From positions 1-53,829 of the forward strand of contig JAFANP010000037.1 of the NCBI GenBank assembly GCA_019232625.1: DNA of 53,829 nucleotides, written 5' to 3'. Within the stretch, counting starts at the first letter, position 1. The number at the start of each line of letters is the position of its first letter. Shown one piece after another: positions 19,442 to 28,479 of the stretch. The notes under the pieces are model-generated. The model did no database searches. It had not been told where the DNA came from and worked only from the letters and a program-made list of their open reading frames with translations. The stretch comes from Alphaproteobacteria bacterium. Lineage in GTDB: Bacteria > Pseudomonadota > Alphaproteobacteria > Sphingomonadales > Sphingomonadaceae. The position numbers were made by a program, and so were the translations under genes.

Positions 19442-20458
19442 ATGGGCCCTCTTCCCACCGTCCCCGAATATCGAGGCGTCGACCGCGCCCGCTTCGAGGC
19501 GGAGATCGTCGCCGCCGGGCGCCCCGCCGTGCTGCGCGGCCTTTGCGCCGGCTGGCCCCTGGTCGAGGCGGGCCGAGCCGGCCCCGAGGCCCTCGCCGCG
19601 GCGCTGCGGGCGAGTGCGGGCGAGGCGCCGTTCGAAGCCTGGTTCGGAAGCCCGGAGATCGGCGGTCGGTTCGGCTACTCGCCCGATTTCTCCGGCTTCA
19701 ACCACGACCGGCGCCTCGCCACGGTCGATCAGCTCCTGGACCTGCTGCTGCGCCAGCGAGGCCATCCCAGCCCCTTCTCCATCTATGCCGGCGCCATCCC
19801 GGTCGCCCGGCACCTCCCGGGCCTGATGCCGGGCCTCGCCATGCCGCTGCTGGCGCCGGACCGGCCGCGCCTCGTGTCGCTGTGGCTCGGCAACCGCACC
19901 CGGACGGCGGCCCATTGGGACCTGCCCCAGAACCTCGCCTGCGTCGTCGCGGGCCGGCGGCGCTTCACCCTCTTCCCCACCGACCAGGTGCGCAACCTCT
20001 ATGTCGGGCCGCTCGACTTCACCCTGGCCGGCCAGCCGATCAGCCTCGTCGACGTCGACCGTCCCGACTTCGAGGCCCATCCCCGCTTCCGCGACGCGCT
20101 GGCCGCAGCGGAGACGGCGACGCTCGGGCCCGGCGACGCCCTCTATCTGCCGAGCCTCTGGTTCCACGCGGTCGAAAGCCTCGACGAGGTCGGCGCGATG
20201 GTGAACATCTGGTGGCGCGACGGGCCCGCCCCGCTGCTGACGCCGCTCAACGCCCTCTACCACGCGATCATGACGATGCAGACGCTGCCGCCGCGCGAGC
20301 TCGCCGCCTGGCGAAGCCTCTTCGACCATTATGTCTTCAACGACCATGGCGACCCTGCCGCCCACCTTCCCGAAGGCGCGCGCGGCATCCTCGGCCGGCG
20401 CTCGGCGGAGACCGTGGCGCGCCTGAAGGCGCTGCTCCTGCAGGCGCTCGGCCGCTAA
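19442..20458 (+). CDS. Cupin-like (JmjC-type) Fe(II)/2-oxoglutarate hydroxylase
   Basis: A 338-residue protein of the cupin_8/JmjC-like group, related to the FIH-type asparaginyl and tRNA-wybutosine hydroxylases. The iron triad is His158-x-Asp160 (in TAAHWDLPQN) and His242 (in LWFHAVESL). RRRFTLFPTDQVRNLYVGP and GDALYLPSLWFHAV are typical. The N-terminal segment with FGYSPDFSGFNHD is common in proteobacterial members. The substrate is not known. It begins a three-gene run (cupin, helicase, SixA-like) with gaps of 20 and 7 bases. Confidence 0.87.
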   Translation: MGPLPTVPEYRGVDRARFEAEIVAAGRPAVLRGLCAGWPLVEAGRAGPEALAAALRASAGEAPFEAWFGSPEIGGRFGYSPDFSGFNHDRRLATVDQLLDLLLRQRGHPSPFSIYAGAIPVARHLPGLMPGLAMPLLAPDRPRLVSLWLGNRTRTAAHWDLPQNLACVVAGRRRFTLFPTDQVRNLYVGPLDFTLAGQPISLVDVDRPDFEAHPRFRDALAAAETATLGPGDALYLPSLWFHAVESLDEVGAMVNIWWRDGPAPLLTPLNALYHAIMTMQTLPPRELAAWRSLFDHYVFNDHGDPAAHLPEGARGILGRRSAETVARLKALLLQALGR

Positions 20459-20478
20459 TCCGCGTTTCCCTTTCGTTC

Positions 20479-23214
20479 ATGGCCGATTATAGCGGGCTCA
20501 TGCCCCCGCCACTGCCCTACCCGGCGCTCCACGCAACCCATGGCGGGATCTGGCTCGCGGCGCCGGACGGCGAGACCCGGGCGCTCGGCCGGGGCGAGGC
20601 GATCGCACGCGCCGCCGAGACTCCGACCATCATGCTCAACGCGCCGCTCGTCGGGCAGCGGCTCGGCTATCCCGAGCTGTCGGGGCTGGACCTGCTCGAG
20701 CTCTTCGCCTTCCTCCATCCGGCGCGGTTCGCGGTGCCCACCCCCAAGGGTATCGCGGAAGCGCTTGGAATCGAACCTCCCTCGGGCGACTCCGAGGCGC
20801 CGGCCTTCCTGCTGAAGGCGGCCGGCGCGATGCTCCGGACGCTCGAGGCCGACTGGCCGGAGCGCGAGGGTGCCTGGGCTTCGGCCCAGTCGCTCCATCG
20901 CCTGCGCTGGACATGGTCCCCCGCCGTCGCCCAGCGCCTCGCGCGGCCTGAGCGGGACGAACGCTGGCTCTTCTCGCGCCTGCCGGAATGGGAGGAGGCG
21001 GCGTCCCGTCCCGCCCCGGCCACGGTGAGGATCGCTGCGGATCATGCGGTCGAACGGCTGGCGCGCCTCGTCGGTCCGGGCGCCGAGGTGCGCGACGGCC
21101 AGCGCGATTATGCCGCCGCCGCCGCGCAGGTTTTCGGCCCGCGCGCCGCGGAGGACCGGCCGAACTTCCTGCTCGCCGAGGCCGGCACCGGGATTGGCAA
21201 GACGCTGGGCTATCTCGCTCCCGCCTCCCTGTGGGCGGAGCGGGCGGGGGGCGCGGTGTGGGTCTCCACCTTCACCAAGGCGCTCCAGCGGCAGCTCGAC
21301 AAGGAGGGGACCCGCCTGTTCCCCGACGCCGCCGAGCGGCGGCGCAAGGTGGTGGTGAGGAAGGGGCGCGAAAATTATCTCTGCCTGCTCAACCTCGAAG
21401 ACGCGCTTCAGGGCGGCTTCGCCGGGCGCGCCGCGATCCTCGCCCAGCTCGTCGCGCGCTGGGCCGCCTATACGCGGGACGGCGACATGGTGGGGGGCGA
21501 CCTGCCGGGCTGGCTCACCAGCCTGTTCCGCCGCGCCGGCTCGACCGCCCTCACCGACCGGCGGGGCGAGTGCGTCTACGCGGGCTGCCCGCATTACCGC
21601 AAATGCTTCATCGAGCGGGCATCGCGCGCCAGCCGGGAGGCGGACATCGTCATCGCCAACCACGCGCTGGTCATGGTCAATGCGGCACGGGGACGCGAGG
21701 AGGGCCACGCCCCCACCCGCATCGTCTTCGACGAAGGGCACCACCTGTTCGACGCGGCCGATTCCACCTTCGCCGCCGCGCTGACCGGCCAGGAGACGAT
21801 CGAGCTGCGCCGCTGGATCGTCGGGCCGGAAGGCAGGAACCGCGGCCGGCGGCGCGGCCTTTCGGCGCGCCTGGTGGACGTCGCCTCCTACGACGAGGCG
21901 GGGGCCGCCGCGCTCGACGCCGCGGTGCAGGCGGCGCAGCTGCTGCCGGGGGACGGCTGGCTTGCCCGCATCGCCGAGGGCTTGCCGTTCGGACCGATCG
22001 AGAAGTTGCTCGCCGCCGTGCGCGCCGCCGTCTACGCCCGCGCCGCCTCGCAGGATGCCGGCTACGGGCTCGAGACGGAGGTCGCGGAGCTGGACGGATC
22101 GCTGGTCGAGGCCGCGGCGCCGGCGGTCGAGGCGCTGGAGCTGATGATGCGGCCGCTGGTGACTCTCGCGGGCCGGCTCCAGGCGGTGATGGAGGACGCG
22201 CCGGACTGGCTCGACGCGCCGGCCCGGGCCCGGATCGAGGGCGCGATAGGCGGACTCACCTGGCGCACCCAGACCCTCGCCGCCTGGACCGGCCTTGCCG
22301 CCCGTCTCGGCGGCCCGGCCGACCCGGATTTCGTCGACTGGCTCGCGGTCGACCGGATCGACGGGCGCGAGTTCGACATCGGCCTCCACCGCCATTGGCT
22401 CGATCCGACGCGGCCGCTGGCACAGGCCGTGCTGAAGCCCGCCCACAGCGTGCTGGTCACCTCCGCCACCCTGCGCGGCGCCGACGGCTGGGAGGCCGCG
22501 GAAGCGCGCACCGGCGCCGCTCACCTCGACGGCCCCGCCCGGCGCTTCGACGCGGAGAGCCCGTTCGATTACGCCGCCCGCAGCGAGGTCTTGATCGTCA
22601 CCGACCTGAAGCGCGGCGACCTGCCGCAGCTCGCCGGAGCCTATGCCCGGCTCATAGAGGCGGCGGGCGGCGGGACGCTCGGGCTCTTCACCGCCATCCA
22701 GCGGCTGAAGGCGGTCCACGCCCGCATCGCCGACCGGCTCGCCCGGGCGGGCCTGCCCCTCTACGCGCAGCATGTCGACCCGATCGACACCGGCACCCTG
22801 GTGGACATCTTCCGGGACGATCCGCGCGCCTCGCTGCTCGGCACCGACGCGCTTCGCGACGGCGTCGACGTGCCGGGCGAATCGCTCCGGCTGGTGGTGA
22901 TGGAAGGCACGCCCTGGCCGCGCCCCACCGTCCTCCACGCCGCCCGCAAGGCCGCGGGCGGCGGCACCGCCTATGACGACAGGGTGGTGCGGGCACGCCT
23001 TGCCCAGGCCTTCGGGCGGCTGATCCGACGGCAGGGCGACCGCGGCCTCTTCGTCCTTCTCTCGGCCGCCGTGCCGAGCCGCCTGCTCAACGCCTTCCCT
23101 GCGGGCGTGCCGATCCGCCGGCTGCCGCTCGACCAGGCGATCGCGAGGGTGAGATCGCAACTTCCCAGCCCCGCCGCTTTAGGGCATCAGCCCGAGCCGG
23201 AGAGGCTGTCCTAG
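20479..23214 (+). CDS. DinG/XPD-like ATP-dependent DNA helicase with Fe-S cluster
   Basis: A 911-residue superfamily 2 helicase. A lineage-specific N-terminal region (about 1-200) precedes the motor. Motif I is AEAGTGIGKTLGY (near residue 236), motif II VFDEGHHLF, motif Ia VSTFTKALQRQLD. Between motifs Ia and II are four Cys (ENYLC, then C-x5-C-x5-C in RGECVYAGCPHYRKC), the 4Fe-4S site of XPD/DinG/Rad3 helicases. Late motifs are SATLRG, GTDALRDGVDVPG and RLAQAFGRLIRR. ATG 20479 is used; ATG 20500 (MPPPLPYP) is possible. Members act on R-loops, forks or recombination intermediates. Confidence 0.92.
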   Translation: MADYSGLMPPPLPYPALHATHGGIWLAAPDGETRALGRGEAIARAAETPTIMLNAPLVGQRLGYPELSGLDLLELFAFLHPARFAVPTPKGIAEALGIEPPSGDSEAPAFLLKAAGAMLRTLEADWPEREGAWASAQSLHRLRWTWSPAVAQRLARPERDERWLFSRLPEWEEAASRPAPATVRIAADHAVERLARLVGPGAEVRDGQRDYAAAAAQVFGPRAAEDRPNFLLAEAGTGIGKTLGYLAPASLWAERAGGAVWVSTFTKALQRQLDKEGTRLFPDAAERRRKVVVRKGRENYLCLLNLEDALQGGFAGRAAILAQLVARWAAYTRDGDMVGGDLPGWLTSLFRRAGSTALTDRRGECVYAGCPHYRKCFIERASRASREADIVIANHALVMVNAARGREEGHAPTRIVFDEGHHLFDAADSTFAAALTGQETIELRRWIVGPEGRNRGRRRGLSARLVDVASYDEAGAAALDAAVQAAQLLPGDGWLARIAEGLPFGPIEKLLAAVRAAVYARAASQDAGYGLETEVAELDGSLVEAAAPAVEALELMMRPLVTLAGRLQAVMEDAPDWLDAPARARIEGAIGGLTWRTQTLAAWTGLAARLGGPADPDFVDWLAVDRIDGREFDIGLHRHWLDPTRPLAQAVLKPAHSVLVTSATLRGADGWEAAEARTGAAHLDGPARRFDAESPFDYAARSEVLIVTDLKRGDLPQLAGAYARLIEAAGGGTLGLFTAIQRLKAVHARIADRLARAGLPLYAQHVDPIDTGTLVDIFRDDPRASLLGTDALRDGVDVPGESLRLVVMEGTPWPRPTVLHAARKAAGGGTAYDDRVVRARLAQAFGRLIRRQGDRGLFVLLSAAVPSRLLNAFPAGVPIRRLPLDQAIARVRSQLPSPAALGHQPEPERLS

Positions 23215-23221
23215 AGGTCGG

Positions 23222-23749
23222 ATGAAGACCCTTATCCTGCTGCGCCATGCCAAGTCCGGCTGGGACGATCCCATCCTGCGGGATTTCGACCGGCCGCTCA
23301 ACCCGCGCGGCCGCCGCGCCGCCGCGACGGTGGCGCGGGAGATGCAGCGGCTCGGCCTGTCCTTCGATCGCGTCCTCGCCTCGCCCGCGCGGCGTGTGGT
23401 GGAGACGATCGACGCGCTCGGCGACGTCCTCGGCGCCCTGTCCCCGCACTACGACCGTCAGCTCTATCTGGCCTCGCCGGAGACGCTCCTCGAGGCGGTG
23501 CGGGCGGCGCCCGACGGGGCCGAGCGCCTGCTCCTCGTCGGCCACAGCCCGGGGATCGAGATGCTCGCTTTGGCGCTGTCGGCGGGCGGGACGCTGCGCG
23601 CCGAGATCGAGGTCAAATATCCGACGGCGAGCCTCGCCGAGATCGCCCTGCCGGCGGCGGGATGGTCGCAGGTCAGGGAGGGCAGCGGCGAGCTGCGCCG
23701 CTTCATCCGTCCGCGCGACCTCGACCCGGCGCTCGGTCCGGACGAGTGA
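23222..23749 (+). CDS. SixA-like histidine phosphatase
   Basis: A 175-residue histidine phosphatase. The catalytic LRHAKSGWDD motif opens the protein (Arg8-His9), LASPARRVVETID supplies a second Arg and LLLVGHSPGIEML the second catalytic His. E. coli SixA removes phosphate from phosphohistidine on PTS or phosphorelay proteins; the target here is unknown. It starts 7 bases after the helicase stop, so it is very likely co-transcribed. Confidence 0.9.
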   Translation: MKTLILLRHAKSGWDDPILRDFDRPLNPRGRRAAATVAREMQRLGLSFDRVLASPARRVVETIDALGDVLGALSPHYDRQLYLASPETLLEAVRAAPDGAERLLLVGHSPGIEMLALALSAGGTLRAEIEVKYPTASLAEIALPAAGWSQVREGSGELRRFIRPRDLDPALGPDE

Positions 23750-23800
23750 CCGCGCCGACGGGCGCCCGCACGGCACCTACCGGAAACGCATTGTCTCCGT

Positions 23801-23870
23801 CGCTCTGAGCTTGTCAAAGCCCACTCCTTTCTCCTTCGAGAAAGAAGGCCCTTCGACAGGCTCAGGGCGA
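23801..23870 (+). repeat. Imperfect inverted repeat of the GACAGGCTCAGGGCGA type
   Basis: The left arm CGCTCTGAGCTTGTCAAAGC pairs imperfectly with the right arm GCCCTTCGACAGGCTCAGGG. Such motifs are widespread as intergenic REP-like elements in GC-rich proteobacterial genomes. It lies between two convergent genes (SixA-like and merR), where it may fold in both transcripts. Confidence 0.7.
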
Positions 23871-23904
23871 ACGGGTGGAGTGATTCGACCTGATCGCTCG
23901 ATGC

Positions 23905-24291
23905 CTAGAGGCTGGGCTCCAGCGCCTCGGCGAGGGTCCGGCGGATGGCGCGAAGCTCGTCGAGGGGCAGCGCGCCCGGCCGGGCGGGCGCCGCCGCGGG
24001 GGCCGGATCCGTGGCGGACTCGGCCTCCCCGGGATCGCGCGCGCCGCTTTCGAGGAGCTGCTGGACGCCGCGGATCGTGTAGCCGTCCTTGCTGAGGAGG
24101 CGGTGGATGCGATGGGCGAGCGCGACGTCGGCGGGCCTGTAGTAACGCCGGTTGCCGGCGCGCTGCAGCGGCCGCAGCTGCGGGAAGCGCGTCTCCCAGT
24201 AACGCAATATGTGCTGCGGGACGCCGAGGTCGCTGGCGAGCTCCCCGATCGTCCGGAAGGCCTGGTCGCTCTTGCGGGGCGCGTCCGCCAT
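23905..24291 (-). CDS. MerR family transcriptional regulator
   Basis: A 128-residue regulator. The MerR helix-turn-helix lies at about 12-80: [20 protein letters not shown], then [10 protein letters not shown] and [19 protein letters not shown]. The rest is an Ala/Pro-rich linker and a short helical end; there are no metal-binding Cys. This MerR-like gene directly after ihfA is a stable arrangement in alphaproteobacteria. It starts 7 bases after the ihfA stop. The target and signal are unknown. Confidence 0.9.
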   Translation of the reverse strand: MADAPRKSDQAFRTIGELASDLGVPQHILRYWETRFPQLRPLQRAGNRRYYRPADVALAHRIHRLLSKDGYTIRGVQQLLESGARDPGEAESATDPAPAAAPARPGALPLDELRAIRRTLAEALEPSL

Positions 24292-24298
24292 GGCTGGC

Positions 24299-24622
24299 TC
24301 AGCCGCCGCTGGCGATCCGCTCGCGCATGATCTGGCTGGCGCGGAAGGTCAGCACCCGGCGCGGCGCGATCGGGACCTCGACCCCGGTCTTCGGGTTGCG
24401 GCCCACCCGCTCGCCCTTGTCGCGCAGGATGAAGCTGCCGAAGCCGGAGATCTTGACGTTCTCGCCGTCGGACAAAGCGTGGCACATATGGTGGAGGATG
24501 CGCTCCACGATCCCCGCCGATTCGGCCCGCGACAGGCCGATCTCCTGATGCACGACGTCCGCGAGATCCGCACGGGTCAACGTGCCCGCGTCAACGCGCC
24601 TGATCGTTCCTGCGTCGGCCAT
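24299..24622 (-). CDS. ihfA: Integration host factor subunit alpha
   Basis: IHF-alpha pairs with IHF-beta to bend DNA at specific sites. The 107-residue protein has the family layout: [22 protein letters not shown] at the N-terminus, [13 protein letters not shown], then [12 protein letters not shown] with the intercalating Pro in the beta arm, and [14 protein letters not shown]. The start ATG at 24622 is preceded by GGGGAGGGAACGG; an upstream in-frame ATG at 24688 is not needed. It follows fabH by 83 bases and has its own promoter there. Confidence 0.95.
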   Translation of the reverse strand: MADAGTIRRVDAGTLTRADLADVVHQEIGLSRAESAGIVERILHHMCHALSDGENVKISGFGSFILRDKGERVGRNPKTGVEVPIAPRRVLTFRASQIMRERIASGG

Positions 24623-24653
24623 TTTCCGTTCCCTCCCCCAGAGGCTAGATAAA

Positions 24654-24682
24654 AACATAGTCCAGCTTGCACTTATGTGCAA
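24654..24682 (-). promoter_or_regulatory. Promoter and palindromic operator upstream of ihfA
   Basis: On the minus strand TTGCAC (24677-24682) and TATGTT (24654-24659) are 17 bases apart, a good match to a housekeeping promoter. The -35 box is half of a perfect palindrome, TTGCAC-4-GTGCAA (24667-24682), which could be an operator. This would let ihfA-merR be expressed apart from the upstream plsX-fabH genes. It is a prediction from sequence only. Confidence 0.5.
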
Positions 24683-24705
24683 ATCCACGCTGCGACCGTC
24701 CGGCC

Positions 24706-25668
24706 CTAATAACGGACGACGGCCGCGCCCCAGGTGAAGCCGCCGCCCATCGCCTCCAGCACGATCAGGTCTCCCGCCTTGATCCGCCCGTCCCTGACGG
24801 CGGTGTCGAGGGCGAGCGGGACCGAGGCGGCGGAGGTGTTGGCATGCTGGTCCACGGTGACGATGACTCGGGCCGGATCGAGGCCGAGCTTACGCGCGGT
24901 GGCGTCGAGGATGCGCTTGTTGGCCTGGTGGGGCACCACCCAGTCGACCTCGTCCGAGCGGTGGCCGGCGGCGGCGAGCACTTCGTTCAGCACGTCGGCG
25001 AGATTGACGACGGCGTGGCGGAAGACCTCCTTCCCCTTCATCCGCAGCTTGCCCACCGTCCCGGTCGTCGAGACGCCGCCGTCGACGTAGAGCAGGTCGT
25101 TGTGCCGGCCGTCGGCGTGCAGCCGGGTGGCGAGCACGCCTTTGTCCTGCGCCTCCTCGGCGTGGAGGAGGACGGCGCCGGCGCCGTCGCCGAACAGCAC
25201 GCAGGTCGCGCGGTCGTCCCAGTCGAGGATGCGGCTGAACGTCTCCGAGCCGATGACGAGCGCATAGTCCGCCATCCCGCCCTTCACCATGTTGTCGGCG
25301 ACCGAGAGGGCGTAGAGGAAGCCGGTGCAGACGGCGGCGACGTCGAAGGCGATGCAATCGTCTATGCCCAGCGCCGTCTGAACGCGGGTGGCGCTGGCCG
25401 GAAAGGTCTGGTCCGGGGTCGCGGTGGCGAGGACGATCAGTCCCACCTGGTCGGCGGCGACTCCGGCGGCGTCGAGCGCCTTCCTGGCCGCCTCGGTGGC
25501 GAGGGTGGCGGTCGTCTCGCCGTCGCCGGCAATGTGGCGCGCCTCGATTCCGGTGCGCTCGACGATCCATTCGTGGCTGGTCTGGACCCGCTCGGCGAGC
25601 TCGGCATTGGTGACCCGGCGCGGCGGCAATGCGGAGCCGGTCCCGACGATGACGGCGCGCCGGTTCAC
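24706..25668 (-). CDS. fabH: 3-oxoacyl-[acyl-carrier-protein] synthase III
   Basis: FabH condenses acetyl-CoA with malonyl-ACP to start fatty acid synthesis. The 320-residue protein has the catalytic triad: Cys114 in [11 protein letters not shown], His247 in VPHQANKRI and Asn277 in [15 protein letters not shown]. The N-terminus ([16 protein letters not shown]) and C-terminus ([17 protein letters not shown]) are typical. Its start overlaps the plsX stop by four bases. It is part of rpmF-plsX-fabH-ihfA-merR. Confidence 0.97.
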   Translation of the reverse strand: MNRRAVIVGTGSALPPRRVTNAELAERVQTSHEWIVERTGIEARHIAGDGETTATLATEAARKALDAAGVAADQVGLIVLATATPDQTFPASATRVQTALGIDDCIAFDVAAVCTGFLYALSVADNMVKGGMADYALVIGSETFSRILDWDDRATCVLFGDGAGAVLLHAEEAQDKGVLATRLHADGRHNDLLYVDGGVSTTGTVGKLRMKGKEVFRHAVVNLADVLNEVLAAAGHRSDEVDWVVPHQANKRILDATARKLGLDPARVIVTVDQHANTSAASVPLALDTAVRDGRIKAGDLIVLEAMGGGFTWGAAVVRY

Positions 25669-26732
25669 TTGGCCGCCGCCGCCGCCGCCGAGCGATGCGC
25701 GGCGATGTTGTCGAGATCCTCGATGATCTTGCGGGTGAGGTCTTCGCGGACCATTCGGGCGGCGACCCGGATGGCGTTGGCGACCCCTTTCTCGGTGGCG
25801 CCGCCGTGGCTCTTCACGACGAGACCGTTGAGGCCGAGGAAGACCGCGCCGTTATGGTTGTTGGGGTCGAGATGGTGGCGCAGCAGCTCGGTGGCCGGCC
25901 GCGAGATGAGGAAGCCGATCTTGGAGCGCACCGAGCTCTGGAAGGCGCGGCGGAGAAGATCGGTGACGAAGCGGGCGGTGCCCTCGAGCGACTTGAGCGC
26001 GATGTTGCCCGAGAAGCCGTCGGTGACGACGACGTCGACGTCGCCGCGCGACAGCTTGTCGCCCTCGATGAAGCCGTCGAACCGCATGCCGAGATAGTCG
26101 GCGTCCCTCAGGATGGCCGCGGCTTCCTTCAGCTCGTCGGTCCCCTTCATCTCCTCGGTGCCGATGTTGAGCAGCTGCACCCGCGGCCGCTCCAGGTCGA
26201 GGATCACCCGGGCGTAGGCGGCGCCCATCACCGCGAACTGGACGAGGTTGCGGGCGTCGGATTCGGTGTTGGCGCCGAGGTCGAGCATCACGAGGTCGTT
26301 CGAGCCGAGCGTCGGAAGCAGCGCCGCGAGCGCCGGCCGGTCGATCCCGGGCATGGTCCTCAAGGCGAGCTTCGCCATCGCCATCAGCGCGCCGGTATTG
26401 CCGGCCGAGACCGCGGCCTGGGCGTCGCCGGCCTTCACGGCGGCGATGGCGCGGCCCATCGAGGTGGTCTTGGCGCGGCGGATCGCCTGGCTCGGCTTGT
26501 CCTCGGCCGCGATCACGTCGTCGCAGTGGACGATCTCGGCGATGCCGGCCAGGCCGTCATGGGCGGCGAGCTCGCGCTTCAGCGCCGGCCCGTCGCCGAA
26601 CAGGAGGAACGAGAGGTCGTCGCGCCGGCGGTAGGCGAGCGCAGCGCCGGCCAGCATCACGGCGGGCCCCACGTCGCCACCCATCGCGTCGATTGCGATA
26701 CGTGGCGCGCTGCCCACCTTACTCCTCTCCAC
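25665..26732 (-). CDS. plsX: Phosphate acyltransferase PlsX
   Basis: PlsX makes acyl-phosphate from acyl-ACP, feeding PlsY in phospholipid synthesis. The 355-residue protein has [19 protein letters not shown] at the N-terminus, then [22 protein letters not shown] and [32 protein letters not shown], and [17 protein letters not shown]. All are family signatures. It is followed by fabH with a four-base overlap and preceded by rpmF, the classical lipid-gene neighbourhood. Confidence 0.97.
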   Translation of the reverse strand: MERSKVGSAPRIAIDAMGGDVGPAVMLAGAALAYRRRDDLSFLLFGDGPALKRELAAHDGLAGIAEIVHCDDVIAAEDKPSQAIRRAKTTSMGRAIAAVKAGDAQAAVSAGNTGALMAMAKLALRTMPGIDRPALAALLPTLGSNDLVMLDLGANTESDARNLVQFAVMGAAYARVILDLERPRVQLLNIGTEEMKGTDELKEAAAILRDADYLGMRFDGFIEGDKLSRGDVDVVVTDGFSGNIALKSLEGTARFVTDLLRRAFQSSVRSKIGFLISRPATELLRHHLDPNNHNGAVFLGLNGLVVKSHGGATEKGVANAIRVAARMVREDLTRKIIEDLDNIAAHRSAAAAAAK

Positions 26733-26753
26733 TTCAGTCAGGCGTGTCGGCTC

Positions 26754-26933
26754 TTACGCCTCGACGGGCCGAATTTCACGCCCGTTATAGTGGCCGCAGC
26801 CGGCGCACAGATTGTGCGGAAGGCGAAGCTCGCCGCAATTCGGGCATTCCTGATAGTTTACCGGCTTCAGCGCATGATGGCTGCGGCGCATGTTGCGCTT
26901 CGACGGCGAGGTTTTTCTTTTGGGGACGGCCAT
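26754..26933 (-). CDS. rpmF: 50S ribosomal protein L32
   Basis: A 59-residue ribosomal protein of the large subunit. It begins [20 protein letters not shown], the standard L32 head. The zinc ribbon is complete: C-x2-C in CPNCGE and C-x2-C in CAGCGHY. The C-terminus is [10 protein letters not shown]. The start ATG is at 26933 and the gene is 21 bases upstream of plsX, the usual order. Confidence 0.95.
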   Translation of the reverse strand: MAVPKRKTSPSKRNMRRSHHALKPVNYQECPNCGELRLPHNLCAGCGHYNGREIRPVEA

Positions 26934-27048
26934 CCTGGCACCTGTTCCAATAGTCTAGGGTTCGCGATGTGGCGAGCGCGGAGCCAAAGGTCAACGGCGG
27001 GAGGGCCGCGGGCCATGGCGGCCGGAGCGCTCGCTTCGAGCGTCGCCG

Positions 27049-27076
27049 CCTATAGCTCATTCGCTCCGAGTTGCAA
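27049..27076 (-). promoter_or_regulatory. Possible promoter of the rpmF-plsX-fabH operon
   Basis: On the minus strand TTGCAA (27071-27076) and TATAGG (27049-27054) are 16 bases apart. This would give a 5-prime leader of about 110 bases before rpmF. It lies in the spacer between rpmF and the divergent MAPEG gene and is the best-looking candidate there. Unsupported beyond the boxes. Confidence 0.3.
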
Positions 27077-27127
27077 GCGCCGCCGCGCCATGGCACCTCT
27101 GCCGGGCCCGAGCGGAGGGGCGCGCCG

Positions 27128-27568
27128 ATGATTTTGCCGATCAGCCTCACCATCGCGGGCGCGGCCGCCCTGCTCAACCTCTGGATCGCGCGGCGGGTCG
27201 GCCAGGCGCGGGTGGCGCACAAGGTGTCGATCGGCGACGGGGGGCAGGAGGCGCTCACCGCCCGCATGCGCGCCCATTCCAACTATGTGGAATATACCCC
27301 CTTCTTCCTGGTCCTTCTCGTCCTCACCGAGCTGGCGGTGGGGCAGGCGATCTGGCTTTGGGCGGTGGGCGCCCTCTACATGCTCGGCCGGGTGGCCCAC
27401 GCCTTCGGCATGGACAGGCCGCTCCCCGATCGGCTGCACCTCAGGATGATCGGAATCGGCGTCACCCTGCTTGTCCTGTTCGGGCTGGCTGTGGTCGCGA
27501 TCGCGCTGGCCTACATGCATCCCGGCACGGCGCACGGCCTGCGCTACGCGGCCCTCGCTCACGACTGA
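27128..27568 (+). CDS. MAPEG family membrane protein
   Basis: A 146-residue protein with about four membrane segments, like microsomal glutathione S-transferase and related eicosanoid/glutathione enzymes. Visible signatures are RVAHKVSIGDGG, ARMRAHSNYVEYTPFFLVLL and YMLGRVAHAFGM. The bacterial function is mostly unknown; glutathione-linked detoxification is the family expectation. The start ATG at 27128 follows GGAGGGG. Its last 10 bases overlap the end of the convergent cation efflux gene. Confidence 0.9.
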   Translation: MILPISLTIAGAAALLNLWIARRVGQARVAHKVSIGDGGQEALTARMRAHSNYVEYTPFFLVLLVLTELAVGQAIWLWAVGALYMLGRVAHAFGMDRPLPDRLHLRMIGIGVTLLVLFGLAVVAIALAYMHPGTAHGLRYAALAHD

Positions 27569-28479
27569 TCGGGGGGCACGAAGCTCAGCTGGGCGAGGCG
27601 CCAGCTGCGCTCCGGCTCGCCCGGCCACAAGGCTTCGAGATCCTGCCGACGGTCGGGCTCCACCCCGCAGACTTCGGCATGGATGTAGCGCCCGGTCTCG
27701 CGCAGGCGGATCTCGGCATCCGGATATTGCTTCTGCAGCTTGCCCACCAGCCGCTTCGCCTCGGGATCGGGACGGGTGCTGCCGAGCTCGCGCGGGGTGC
27801 CGTCGATCAGCTCGGCGATGGCGATCCGCATCGCCTTCCAGCCGTCCGAGATGATGCCGACCGAGATGAAGGCGGCCGCCGCCGCGTCGGCCCACCACCA
27901 GCCGAGGCCGAGCCCGATGATGCCGGCGATCCCCGCCGCGCCGGTCTGCCAGTTCGCCTTGTTCATCTTGGCGTCGGTGAACAGCACCTCGTCCTGCATC
28001 CGCGTCGCGAGCGGCAGCTCGAGGCGGCCGATGACGAGAGGCGGGACGATCGAATAGACCTGGGCGGCGATCATCAGCCAGCCGAGCCAGAAACCATGGC
28101 CGAAGAGGTGGATGGTGCCGACCGTGGCATGCTCCCGCCGCACCAGCGTGGTCGCCGAATCCCACAGCAGCGAGGCGCCCACCGTCGCCAGCGCCACCGC
28201 CGCGATCAGGAAGGAAAGGCTGTGGACCCGGTGGAATCCGAAGCGATAGTCGCGCGTCGGCCGCTTCCTTTCGAAATGGGCGGAGAGGAGGAAGACGGCG
28301 GGCGGGACGAGGCCGAGCGTGTCCTCGATCCACGCGGTCTTCATCGTCTGGCTGTTGCCGAGCACCAGGCCCATGACCAGGATGATCGAGAGGGTGAGGC
28401 CGATATTCCACCATTCGAGGCGGATCGCCCGCTTCATGTCCTTGCGGATAGGGGCTGGAACGGTGGCGAAGCTGCTCAT
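27559..28479 (-). CDS. Cation diffusion facilitator family transporter
   Basis: A 306-residue inner-membrane proton/divalent-metal antiporter. About six membrane segments are visible. LVRREHATVGTIHLFGHG and MNKANWQTGAAGIAGIIGLG lie in the membrane domain, the latter next to LFTDAKMNK, and the C-terminal cytoplasmic domain includes RETGRYIHAEVCGVEP. The metal is not clear; the common HxxxD-HxxxD zinc site is altered. The upstream lipoprotein gene overlaps it by four bases, so the two are coupled. Confidence 0.85.
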   Translation of the reverse strand: MSSFATVPAPIRKDMKRAIRLEWWNIGLTLSIILVMGLVLGNSQTMKTAWIEDTLGLVPPAVFLLSAHFERKRPTRDYRFGFHRVHSLSFLIAAVALATVGASLLWDSATTLVRREHATVGTIHLFGHGFWLGWLMIAAQVYSIVPPLVIGRLELPLATRMQDEVLFTDAKMNKANWQTGAAGIAGIIGLGLGWWWADAAAAAFISVGIISDGWKAMRIAIAELIDGTPRELGSTRPDPEAKRLVGKLQKQYPDAEIRLRETGRYIHAEVCGVEPDRRQDLEALWPGEPERSWRLAQLSFVPPDQS

